Shown one piece after another: positions 44,656 to 52,180 of a DNA stretch of 64,000 nt; the stretch's first letter is position 1, and each line of letters begins with the position of its first letter. Source of the stretch: Candidatus Gastranaerophilales bacterium (lineage in GTDB: Bacteria > Cyanobacteriota > Vampirovibrionia > Gastranaerophilales > Gastranaerophilaceae); assembly GCA_944325555.1 (NCBI GenBank), contig CALVAN010000002.1, positions 112,025 to 176,024 on the forward strand, in the 5' to 3' direction. The notes beneath the pieces are model-generated. The model worked only from the letters and a program-made list of their open reading frames with translations, was not told where the DNA came from and did no database searches. A program made the translations under genes and the position numbers.

Positions 44656-45153
44656 ATGGTAGAAATATTACTTGAATATATGGGCAAAGGGCTTATAACA
44701 ATGCTGATGATATCAATGCCGTGCGTACTTGTTGCTGCCGGCGTAGGGCTTGTTGTTGGTATTTTGCAGGCTGTAACTCAGGTTCAGGAGCAGACAATTG
44801 CTGCTGCCCCTAAAATTCTTGCAGTATTTCTGGTACTTATGATTATGGGTATGGGGTATGTAAAATTATTAACAAACTTATTGTTGGAAGGTTATCAGAT
44901 GGCATTTAACAGCATACCGGCTTCTGAAAACTATGTGCTTTCAGCTAATTACCACAAATATACACGCCCGTTTGATGCGGAGTTTAAACAAAGTGCAACA
45001 AGATTCGATAAGCAGGAAATAGGCGATATTATGAGAAATCCCGGTAAAATTCCGTTTATCGACTACAACTCCAAAACAAAACATTATCCGTCGGACAGAA
45101 TGCCTAACCCGACCCCCAACCTTATTGAACGTAATGCAATCATGAACAGATAA
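44656..45153 (+). CDS. fliQ: FliQ-like export gate protein with long C-terminal extension
   Basis: A protein of 165 residues, against about 89 for usual FliQ/SctS. Residues 1-88 are typical, with two membrane helices (MLMISMPCVLVAAGVGLVVGILQAVTQVQEQTI and APKILAVFLVLMIMGMGYVKLLT). Residues about 89-165 form a hydrophilic tail (YHKYTRPFDAEFKQSATRF...RMPNPTPNLIERNAIMNR) with no membrane segment. FliQ wraps the FliP-FliR core. The tail is an unusual addition. It starts 18 bases after the fliP stop. Confidence 0.92.
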   Translation: MVEILLEYMGKGLITMLMISMPCVLVAAGVGLVVGILQAVTQVQEQTIAAAPKILAVFLVLMIMGMGYVKLLTNLLLEGYQMAFNSIPASENYVLSANYHKYTRPFDAEFKQSATRFDKQEIGDIMRNPGKIPFIDYNSKTKHYPSDRMPNPTPNLIERNAIMNR

Positions 45154-45179
45154 AAACAGGTAAATTATCAGAGGTAATG

Positions 45180-45548
45180 ATGAAAAAAATATTAACTTTA
45201 TTTTTTATATTGTCACTGCAAAATCTAATACCGGTTTTTGCAATTACTGCTCAAAAAACTATTAATCTGCATTCTGACGGTGTATATGTTTTGAGCACGG
45301 AGGCACGTCCAAAGAACATAGAAGTAACAAACCCTAATATATTAGAAGTTACTTCAACAAGCGATAGTTTTTCTCCGACAGGGCAGTTGCTTTTTACAAC
45401 ATATAACGAAGGAATTTCTTACGTAACATACAAATACGGTAAAGCCAATACTGACTATACTATTAAAGTTTTGATAGATAATAACCAGTCTGTTGACCAA
45501 TCGGTTATTGAACTGGATACGATAAAGGAAGTGAAAACGGATAAATGA
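45180..45548 (+). CDS. Secreted protein with a secretin/pilus-assembly N-terminal-like domain
   Basis: A protein of 122 residues from the second ATG (45180), which has GAGG five bases before it. A clear signal peptide (KKILTLFFILSLQNLIPVFA) precedes a domain of about 90 residues (INLHSDGVYVLSTEARPKNIEVTNPNILEVTS) that resembles the N-terminal domain of CpaC-like and other secretin-linked pilus assembly proteins. It lies between fliQ and fliR and overlaps fliR by four bases (ATGA). A secretin itself is not encoded here. It may be a periplasmic partner of the export apparatus. The family match is by eye. Confidence 0.7.
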   Translation: MKKILTLFFILSLQNLIPVFAITAQKTINLHSDGVYVLSTEARPKNIEVTNPNILEVTSTSDSFSPTGQLLFTTYNEGISYVTYKYGKANTDYTIKVLIDNNQSVDQSVIELDTIKEVKTDK

Positions 45549-46327
45549 TAGATGCTGTATTAGAAGCATTTCCTAAATATTTTCCGGAGGTTAACGCTGC
45601 ACTTGGTGCCGGGTTAATGATTTTTGCACGCCTTATGGGCTTTATCAGGTTTGCACCTGTTTTAAATAGAAAAGAAATTCCTGGTATGGTTAAACTTGCT
45701 TTTGCCGTGATACTTACGATAATTTTAATGATGACAGTAAAAACAGGGCCGATACCTTCAGGGACATCACTTATACTGGGCCTCATTCTTAATATTGTCG
45801 GAGGGATGCTTGTAGGTTTTATTGCAAACTGTATAGTGCTTGCTATTTCTGCTGCCGGCGATATGATTAATATGCAAATGGGGCTTTCTTCCGCAATGGT
45901 ATTAGATCCGACTGTGGGTACTCAGGTATCTATTTTGGGTAACTTTTTTGGCCTGCTTGCCGTAATTTTGTTTATTGATGTTGGCGGAGTTTACTGGTTA
46001 ATTAATGCTTTGCACAGAAGTTTTGAGATATTTCCCGTTTATGCCACGGCAATACCTATGGACAGGTTAATTAACAAGGAATATCTAGTGACACTGACCT
46101 CGAATGTGTTGTATATAGGTTTGCAGATAGCATCTCCTGTGTTGCTCGCAACATTAGGTCAGGACTTAATCCTCGGTATAATTTCAAAAACGGCACCTCA
46201 GGTTAACGTATTTCAGCTGAGCTTCCTGTTTAAACCTGTTTTGGGTGCGGCAATTTTGTTATGGATTATGCCCGTAATAGTCAACATAATTAATGACTAT
46301 TTTATGTCGTATGCAAGGATTTTTTAA
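45545..46327 (+). CDS. fliR: Flagellar/type III export gate protein FliR (SctT family)
   Basis: A protein of 260 residues with six or so membrane helices. ARLMGFIRFAPVLNRKEIPGMVKLAFAVILT, QMGLSSAMVLDPTVGTQVSILGNFFGLLAVILF and GIISKTAPQVNVFQLSFLFKPVLG are the typical FliR blocks. It begins inside the upstream gene (ATGA overlap), so the two are coupled. It forms the export gate with FliP and FliQ. Its stop abuts the stop of the converging leuC-type gene, with no terminator. FlhA and FlhB are not in the window. Confidence 0.96.
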   Translation: MIDAVLEAFPKYFPEVNAALGAGLMIFARLMGFIRFAPVLNRKEIPGMVKLAFAVILTIILMMTVKTGPIPSGTSLILGLILNIVGGMLVGFIANCIVLAISAAGDMINMQMGLSSAMVLDPTVGTQVSILGNFFGLLAVILFIDVGGVYWLINALHRSFEIFPVYATAIPMDRLINKEYLVTLTSNVLYIGLQIASPVLLATLGQDLILGIISKTAPQVNVFQLSFLFKPVLGAAILLWIMPVIVNIINDYFMSYARIF

Positions 46328-47596
46328 TTACTCCAATTCCTCGGGTGATGCGATTCTGCCAAGCACAGCACTTGCAGCAGCAACTGCTGGAGAAGAAAGA
46401 TAGACCTCGCTGTCCGTGTGTCCCATTCTGCCTACAAAATTTCTATTGGTGGTGGAAATACATCTTTCTCCTTCGGCAAGAATCCCTGCATAACCGCCAA
46501 GGCAAGGTCCGCATGTCGGTGTGGAAACTGCGCCCTGCGCTTCTATAATAGTTTGTATATAACCGAGTTTTATTGCTTCAAGATAAATATCCTGTGTCCC
46601 CGGAAATACTATTAAACGTACATCAGAATGCACTTTTCTTCCTTTTAATATTTCCGCAGTGACGGCAAGGTCGGAGAGCCTGCCGTTTGTGCAGCTGCCT
46701 ATTACAGCCTGATGTATTTTTACGTTTCCGACCTGTGAAATAGGCTTTGTGTTTTCAGGCAGGTGCGGAAAAGCAACTGTCGGTTCAATTTTGGAAACAT
46801 CATATACGAGAACTTTTTCATATTTTGCATCTTTATCGCTTGTGTAGAAAACAGGTTCTCTGAGGCTTCTGCCTTTTAAATACTCTTTTGTAATGTCATC
46901 GGGTACAATTATGCCCGCTTTTGCTCCTGCTTCTATTGCCATATTGCAGATGGTTAATCTTCCGTCCATCTCCATTGTTTCTATGGCGCTGCCGCCTATT
47001 TCAAGAACTTTGTATAAAGCTCCGTCAACGCCTATATCTCCTATTAAATGGAGTATCAGGTCTTTTGCGCTGACCCATTTGTTGAGCTTTCCGTTAAATT
47101 CTACTTTTATTGTGGGCGGAACTTTGAACCAGGTTTCTCCGCTTGCCATTGCGCAGGCAAGGTCTGTAGAACCGACGCCCGTTGCAAAAGCACCGAGTGC
47201 TCCGTATGTGCAGGTATGAGAATCAGCACCTATGATTAAATCTCCTGAAGTAACAATCCCCTTTTCAGGAAGTAAAGCGTGTTCTATGCCCATTCTGCCG
47301 ACTTCAAAATAGTTGCTCAGGTTTTGTTCCTGTGAAAATTCTCTTACCATTTTTGCCTGTTGGGCTGATTTAATATCTTTGTTCGGAACAAAATGATCGG
47401 GAACGAACACAACCCTGTCCTTATTAAATACTTTATCGACACCGATTTTTTTGAATTCTTTTATAGCAACAGGACCCGTTATGTCATTCGCCAGCGTGAT
47501 ATCAAGTTTTGCACTTATAAGCTGTCCGGGGGTGACTTCTTCTAATCCTGCGTGTGCCGCTAATATTTTTTCCGCAATAGTCATTGGTCGTGTCAT
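46328..47596 (-). CDS. leuC: 3-isopropylmalate dehydratase large subunit (LeuC/homoaconitase type)
   Basis: A protein of 422 residues, the length of the short LeuC group. [58 protein letters not shown], and the iron-sulfur Cys motifs IGSCTNGR and [10 protein letters not shown] are present. It holds a [4Fe-4S] cluster and isomerises 2- to 3-isopropylmalate in leucine synthesis, or acts on a homologous acid. No leuD small subunit gene is adjacent. Confidence 0.93.
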   Translation of the reverse strand: MTRPMTIAEKILAAHAGLEEVTPGQLISAKLDITLANDITGPVAIKEFKKIGVDKVFNKDRVVFVPDHFVPNKDIKSAQQAKMVREFSQEQNLSNYFEVGRMGIEHALLPEKGIVTSGDLIIGADSHTCTYGALGAFATGVGSTDLACAMASGETWFKVPPTIKVEFNGKLNKWVSAKDLILHLIGDIGVDGALYKVLEIGGSAIETMEMDGRLTICNMAIEAGAKAGIIVPDDITKEYLKGRSLREPVFYTSDKDAKYEKVLVYDVSKIEPTVAFPHLPENTKPISQVGNVKIHQAVIGSCTNGRLSDLAVTAEILKGRKVHSDVRLIVFPGTQDIYLEAIKLGYIQTIIEAQGAVSTPTCGPCLGGYAGILAEGERCISTTNRNFVGRMGHTDSEVYLSSPAVAAASAVLGRIASPEELE

Positions 47597-47801
47597 AAAA
47601 AGTATCCTTGATTTTTCTACTTTTCATATTTTATTACAAATACAAAAATGTTAAAAAAATTTTACATATCTTTTAAAACCTTGCACACAATTGTTTTTGA
47701 CCATAAAAATTTGTCCGTATGCTTTTTTTTATTGAAGTTTAAATAAAGTTTGCCGATATAGATTTCATACTAGTTTATTCAGGAATGAAAGGTGTGTGCG
47801 T
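47597..47801. other. Divergent intergenic region
   Basis: About 200 AT-rich bases between the leuC-type gene (-) and the LysM-like gene (+). They must hold both promoters. TTGACC near 47697 and a TATAGA-like element near 47757 are seen but are not spaced as a good pair. No long hairpin is visible. Confidence 0.3.
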
Positions 47802-49667
47802 ATGACCAAGATTAATTTAAATGAAGGCAAAAAATATGATGCCACTCAGGTATCTACAGAGGGTATTACGCAAGAAGAACTGGAAGAGGCAAATAAAAAG
47901 GCACAAAAACTTATTGATATTTATAAAGGTGACGGCAAAGATTTAAGCCAGCTTGATTTGGCGCTTGCCATGGACGGCTTTACAAAAGCAGCCGGCGAGG
48001 ACGGAAAACTTTCCAGAAAAGAAATGAAGGCTTACGCAGAAGCATTAAACAAAAAACACGGGCTCGAAGGCGATGATGCGATAGGAGTTAAAGATTTAAA
48101 ATCTTTCCTTAAGTTTGTAAAAAACGCAACACAAAAAGATGTGAAAACTGATACACAAACGGTTATTGAACAAGACAAACTTGACAAGGCTAAACAAGCC
48201 AAAGCAAAAAAACTTGCAGATTTGACTCAAAAGGCAAAGGAGTCAGGCTGGGAAGATGCATATGGCAACGAAAATGAAAAAGCTTATCTTGATAAAAACA
48301 CCGGTAAAATCTACCGTATCAATGCAGATGCAACCGATTTTGAAGAAGTTCACTGGCTGGATAGCGAACAGCGCTTTTTGTCAATGGATGAAATTAAAGA
48401 AGAAGGTCTTGTTGAAGAATTTAATAATCAAGTTACACAACAAAAGGCAGAACAAGAAAAAGCAATAGCTGATGCAAATGCCAGAGAAGCAGCAGAAGCA
48501 GAAAAACGAAGACTTGCTACTCCTGCTGAATACACAGTACAGCGTGGTGAAACAATTAAAGGCTTACTGACCCGTTCGCTGGAAGCACAGGGTATTGAAG
48601 TTAACGATGAAACACTTGCGCAAGCAAAAGCAGAGTTAATAAAAAATAACCCTAATGCAATACACCTTGTGAACGGCAACGAAAGTCTTTATATGGGTGA
48701 TGTTATAAAAATTGCAGGCGGTTTAGAAAACAAAGGCAATGCTGAACAAATAAAAGCAGAATACAGAGCTGAACAGACTAAAAAACGTGAAAAGCAAGCA
48801 GTACAACCCGAAGCTGATAGAAAATCTACTGCCGCACAAGCTGAAACCGATAGTAAAGCTGAAGCTAAACGACAAGCACAACGTAATGCGGTTTTAAAAA
48901 AAGGTTATAAAACAACAGAAAATCCGGATATTTTCCGAGATAAGTATGGTGCTTATTACCGTTTAGACCCGTTTGGTGGCTTGTTTAAAGTTGACGGGAT
49001 ACCTGTTTCTCGCTCCGGTGATACAGAAACAATAAAGACGGTTGATTATTCTGGGCGTCAAAAATTTATAACCAAAAATAAAAATGGCGGTGTTGAAAGT
49101 ATGCAGTTGAGAAACGTAAAAAATCAAATGTATACAAATCCGGAATATGTTGCACGCGGACTGGGTCTGATAGAAACTCAACATCAGGGTACTTATTACG
49201 ATTCCTCAACGAAAACTCACATGGTATGGGATGCTAAAACGAATAGTTTTAAAGCTTTAAAAGGTGTAAAAAGTGTTGCAGCTAACGGCATGCAGTTCGA
49301 CCAAGCTGGTAACAGTATTTCACCTAAAGGTTATAGACTGCTGAGAAACGGATCCGTTAAGAAACAGCTTGATCTTTCTAAAGCAAACGAACATCTTGCT
49401 CAAAGTATAAAAAGAAATCCTAATGCCAAAAAAGTCAGTGCAGAAGTAACATATACTTTTTATCCCAGTGGTCGTGTTAAAACTATTACGGTAGTTGATA
49501 AAACTGCAGGCGGGTATGAAGGGACTACCACTATTCAATACAAAGATAAACCAGCCGAAAGTAACGGAAACAGACATTATTCACGAGCAAACGGTAATTT
49601 CTTAGGTAATAATAGTATATTGAGGCTTTATGGAATAGATATGTACCATCCTGATAAATTAGTATAA
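47802..49667 (+). CDS. Signal-less protein with EF-hand-like and LysM-like domains
   Basis: A protein of 621 residues from the ATG at 47802, which has AAAGG before it (a GTG at 47796 is less well placed). The N-terminus has an EF-hand-like pair of helices (about 50-80, loop GEDGKLSRKEM with Ala in place of the first Asp). Lys/Gln-rich coiled coil covers about 120-240. A LysM-like domain lies near 242-306 (YTVQRGETIKGLL...NPNAIHLVNGNESLYMGDVIKI). A Gln/Ala-rich linker follows, and then a Lys/Gly/Tyr-rich beta region of about 250 residues. No signal peptide. LysM binds glycans such as peptidoglycan, so a surface role is plausible. Export must be by another route. Confidence 0.75.
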   Translation: MTKINLNEGKKYDATQVSTEGITQEELEEANKKAQKLIDIYKGDGKDLSQLDLALAMDGFTKAAGEDGKLSRKEMKAYAEALNKKHGLEGDDAIGVKDLKSFLKFVKNATQKDVKTDTQTVIEQDKLDKAKQAKAKKLADLTQKAKESGWEDAYGNENEKAYLDKNTGKIYRINADATDFEEVHWLDSEQRFLSMDEIKEEGLVEEFNNQVTQQKAEQEKAIADANAREAAEAEKRRLATPAEYTVQRGETIKGLLTRSLEAQGIEVNDETLAQAKAELIKNNPNAIHLVNGNESLYMGDVIKIAGGLENKGNAEQIKAEYRAEQTKKREKQAVQPEADRKSTAAQAETDSKAEAKRQAQRNAVLKKGYKTTENPDIFRDKYGAYYRLDPFGGLFKVDGIPVSRSGDTETIKTVDYSGRQKFITKNKNGGVESMQLRNVKNQMYTNPEYVARGLGLIETQHQGTYYDSSTKTHMVWDAKTNSFKALKGVKSVAANGMQFDQAGNSISPKGYRLLRNGSVKKQLDLSKANEHLAQSIKRNPNAKKVSAEVTYTFYPSGRVKTITVVDKTAGGYEGTTTIQYKDKPAESNGNRHYSRANGNFLGNNSILRLYGIDMYHPDKLV

Positions 49668-49684
49668 ATTGAATAATGAAAGTC

Positions 49685-49718
49685 AACAAAGGTTCGATTT
49701 TTCGAACCTTTGTTTTTT
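49685..49718 (+). terminator. Rho-independent terminator
   Basis: A perfect 13-base stem (49685-49697 with 49702-49714), loop TTTT, followed by T4. It lies 18 bases after the stop of the LysM-like gene. Confidence 0.93.
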
Positions 49719-49783
49719 AATATCCACAAATTCATGTTCTGTGGTATTATTATAAACAAGAGTACTTGGATAGGAATATAATT

Positions 49784-51019
49784 ATGCCGGTTGATGATAC
49801 TTTGGTAATGATACTTGCAGGAGGCGAGGGCAAAAGACTTTATCCTCTTACACGTGATCGTGCAAAACCTGCTGTGCCGTTTGGCGGCAGATATCGTATT
49901 ATCGATTTTGTTATAAACAATTTTATTAACTCCGGTTTTTATAAATTAAAGATACTTACTCAATATAAGTCTGATTCTCTTAATAAACATATTTTAAAAA
50001 CTTGGCCGCTTTCACCGATTATTAATCAGTATGTGGACTTGGTTCCTGCGCAAATGCGTATAGACAGCCACTGGTATAAGGGAACTGCCGATGCCGTATT
50101 TCAAAATATCCACCATATTCTTGCAGAAGACAGCAAATTTGTTGCAGTGTTTGGCGGCGACCATATTTACAAAATGAATGTTGAGCAGATGCTTGATTTT
50201 CATAAAAAGAATAATGCGGATTTAACCATCTCAGCGATTCCTATTCCTATTGAACAAGCCGGTGAATACGGGATTATGGAGGTTGATGAAAACTGGCGTC
50301 TGACTAATTTTATTGAAAAACCCAAAACAACACCCAAACACATTCCGGGGGATGAAACAAAATGCCTTGCATCTATGGGTAATTACTTCTTTAACAGAGA
50401 AAAACTCATTGATGAGCTGCAGGCAGATGCGTTGATTGAAAATTCCAACCATGATTTCGGAAAGAACGTTATTCCCAAAATGCTGGAACAGGGCGATAGA
50501 ATTTTTGTGTATGATTTTGCTCAAAACACGTTCCCCGGCATGGAAGAGTCTGAACGTGGCTACTGGCGTGATGTAGGAACAATGGATGCGTACTGGCAGG
50601 CTAATATGGATTTGCTTGCATATGATCCTGAATTCAATCTATATACAAAAGAGTGGCCTGTGAGAACATACAATTACAATTTCCCGCCCGCTAAATTTAT
50701 TTGGGAAGAATTGGAAAGACGAGGTATGGCTACAAACTCTCTCGTTTCGGAAGGCTGCATTATATCCGGCGGTACGCTGTCAAGATGTATTTTGTCGCCT
50801 AAGGTCAGAATTAACAGTTTTTCAAGCGTTGAAGATTCAATAATTATGGAGAATGTAAATATCGGAAGACATTCTCATATTAAAAAGGCTATAATAGATA
50901 AGAATGTAGATATTCCGCCATATACAAATATAGGCTTTGACCGTGCACAGGATGAGGCACGGGGATTCTATATTTCAGAGGGCGGTGTAACGGTAGTACC
51001 AAAAGGAGCGCAAATTTGA
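49784..51019 (+). CDS. glgC: Glucose-1-phosphate adenylyltransferase (ADP-glucose pyrophosphorylase)
   Basis: A protein of 411 residues from the ATG at 49784 (AGGA eight bases before it; a TTG at 49766 is less likely). MILAGGEGKRLYPLTRDRAKPAVPFGGRYRIIDF is the nucleotide-binding signature, followed by VFGGDHIYKM, the substrate-binding region (FIEKPK) and a C-terminal left-handed beta-helix (SEGCIISGGTL...NVNIGRHSHI). It makes ADP-glucose for glycogen. Allosteric-site residues (for example RDRAKPA) are kept. It overlaps the next gene by four bases. Other glycogen genes are not in the window. Confidence 0.97.
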   Translation: MPVDDTLVMILAGGEGKRLYPLTRDRAKPAVPFGGRYRIIDFVINNFINSGFYKLKILTQYKSDSLNKHILKTWPLSPIINQYVDLVPAQMRIDSHWYKGTADAVFQNIHHILAEDSKFVAVFGGDHIYKMNVEQMLDFHKKNNADLTISAIPIPIEQAGEYGIMEVDENWRLTNFIEKPKTTPKHIPGDETKCLASMGNYFFNREKLIDELQADALIENSNHDFGKNVIPKMLEQGDRIFVYDFAQNTFPGMEESERGYWRDVGTMDAYWQANMDLLAYDPEFNLYTKEWPVRTYNYNFPPAKFIWEELERRGMATNSLVSEGCIISGGTLSRCILSPKVRINSFSSVEDSIIMENVNIGRHSHIKKAIIDKNVDIPPYTNIGFDRAQDEARGFYISEGGVTVVPKGAQI

Positions 51020-51492
51020 ACAAGAAATTAAGAATCTCATTGATTGCACTTGCAATCTTATTGTTAATAGGAATTTCCGTAACAAGCTGTATGGCTATTT
51101 TACCTAAAGCTAACATGAAACCTTCTGATTACGATTTGGGGCTGACACTGGAACAGGCTTCTAAAGAAGATAAGCCCGTACTTACAGTTTTTTATGTTGA
51201 TTGGTGTACATATTGCAAAAGATTTATGCCAAAACTGGATAAAATCAGAAATATTAATAAAAATGATTTAAATGTAGTGTTGATAAATGCGGAAGCTCCA
51301 GAAAACGAAAAACTTGCACGTGAATACAAAATAGCCGGTTTTCCTACCGTATATATCATAGATCCAAAATATGATAACAGGGTGCATATTGATGGTGGTT
51401 ATCTGGAAACAGTTGATACATTAAATACGGAAGTACACAGGTATTTGAACTTTAGAAAACTTGCACAACAAGGTTTATCCTGCCAAAAATAG
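51016..51492 (+). CDS. Thioredoxin-fold lipoprotein
   Basis: A protein of 158 residues with a TTG start (51016) that overlaps the glgC stop as TTGA. A strong SD (AGGAG, seven bases before) supports it. The N-terminus is a lipoprotein signal, with VTSC and Cys25 as lipidation site. The thioredoxin domain has Cys64 and Cys67 in WCTYC and the cis-Pro loop AGFPTVYI. It probably reduces or forms disulfides on the periplasmic face. The link to glgC is only positional. Confidence 0.86.
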   Translation: MNKKLRISLIALAILLLIGISVTSCMAILPKANMKPSDYDLGLTLEQASKEDKPVLTVFYVDWCTYCKRFMPKLDKIRNINKNDLNVVLINAEAPENEKLAREYKIAGFPTVYIIDPKYDNRVHIDGGYLETVDTLNTEVHRYLNFRKLAQQGLSCQK

Positions 51493-51504
51493 AAAGGTCT
51501 TTTT

Positions 51505-52065
51505 ATGTCTATGTTTAACAAAAATAAAGCATTTACTTTTGCTGAATTAGCTGTTGTTATGCTTATATTAGGTGTAATTGCTGTAATGACTGTTCCGGGG
51601 TTAAGAAAAGTTATGCAGCGCAGCCAATTTGAAAGAGGAGCCCAAAAAGCATATTTTACGTTTAATGAGGCTTTTGATGAAGCAGTTGTACAATATGGTC
51701 CGGCATATAAATGGAAGGACAATGTTGACGGTAAGGATGTTAATACGATAATAAACGACCAGCTTAAGCTTCAGGACAATGGTTTGACTGCTGACGGAAT
51801 GGAGCTTACAGTTAATTGTTCAAACGATGGCTGCGATTTTGAAGCAGATGTTAACGGACCTAAAAAAGAACCGAACCTATACGGTAAAGATAAGTTCAAA
51901 TATCAGCTTACCTTCAGTAAAGTGGATCCCGAAGATAATGCTAAAGGAAAAATTGAAGGAATGGATCAAGAAGTTGATATTACTGATAGAGTTATTCCTC
52001 TTGATGAGGCGGCGGAATTGCAAAGAAATAATTGGAAATATACCGATGAATTATGGGATAAGTAA
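51505..52065 (+). CDS. Type IV pilin-like protein
   Basis: A protein of 186 residues with a prepilin-type N-terminus: a short basic leader ending in Lys-Ala, then FTFAELAVVMLILGVIAV with Glu at the +5 position, as needed for prepilin peptidase cleavage and N-methylation. The remainder is a soluble head domain with several Asp/Glu-rich stretches and two Cys (NCSNDGCDF). AAAGG lies seven bases before the ATG. It ends at a terminator. The other pilus genes are elsewhere. It could be a minor pilin or a pseudopilin. Confidence 0.85.
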   Translation: MSMFNKNKAFTFAELAVVMLILGVIAVMTVPGLRKVMQRSQFERGAQKAYFTFNEAFDEAVVQYGPAYKWKDNVDGKDVNTIINDQLKLQDNGLTADGMELTVNCSNDGCDFEADVNGPKKEPNLYGKDKFKYQLTFSKVDPEDNAKGKIEGMDQEVDITDRVIPLDEAAELQRNNWKYTDELWDK

Positions 52066-52081
52066 AGACTTATCCCTTTTT
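52055..52081 (+). terminator. Rho-independent terminator overlapping the pilin stop codon
   Basis: An 8-base stem GGGATAAG / CTTATCCC (52055-52062 with 52069-52076) with loop TAAAGA, followed by T5. The left arm lies in the last codons of the pilin-like gene. Confidence 0.88.
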
Positions 52082-52130
52082 ATACTCTGATTATACTATT
52101 CTTGTTCGAGACTATTGATATTATAAAAGA

Positions 52131-52160
52131 TTGTTGTTATCATAACAATTGTATAATTGT
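52131..52160 (+). promoter_or_regulatory. Promoter and overlapping palindromic operator-like sites upstream of the efflux operon
   Basis: A perfect palindrome TTGTTAT-C-ATAACAA (52134-52148) and a second one ACAATT-GTAT-AATTGT (52145-52160) overlap. The second includes a TATAAT -10 box (52152-52157). TTGTTG at 52131-52136 is a possible -35 with 15-base spacing. The first palindrome lies between the two boxes. This is the usual layout for a repressor of an efflux operon. No repressor gene is adjacent. Confidence 0.6.
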
Positions 52161-52180
52161 AACGGGAAGAGGTTTACATA

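Noticed and set aside
42091..46327. Calling the cluster a classic injectisome (T3SS).
   Set aside because: FliO is present, and no secretin, needle or translocon gene is seen. Flagellar versus injectisome identity is left open.
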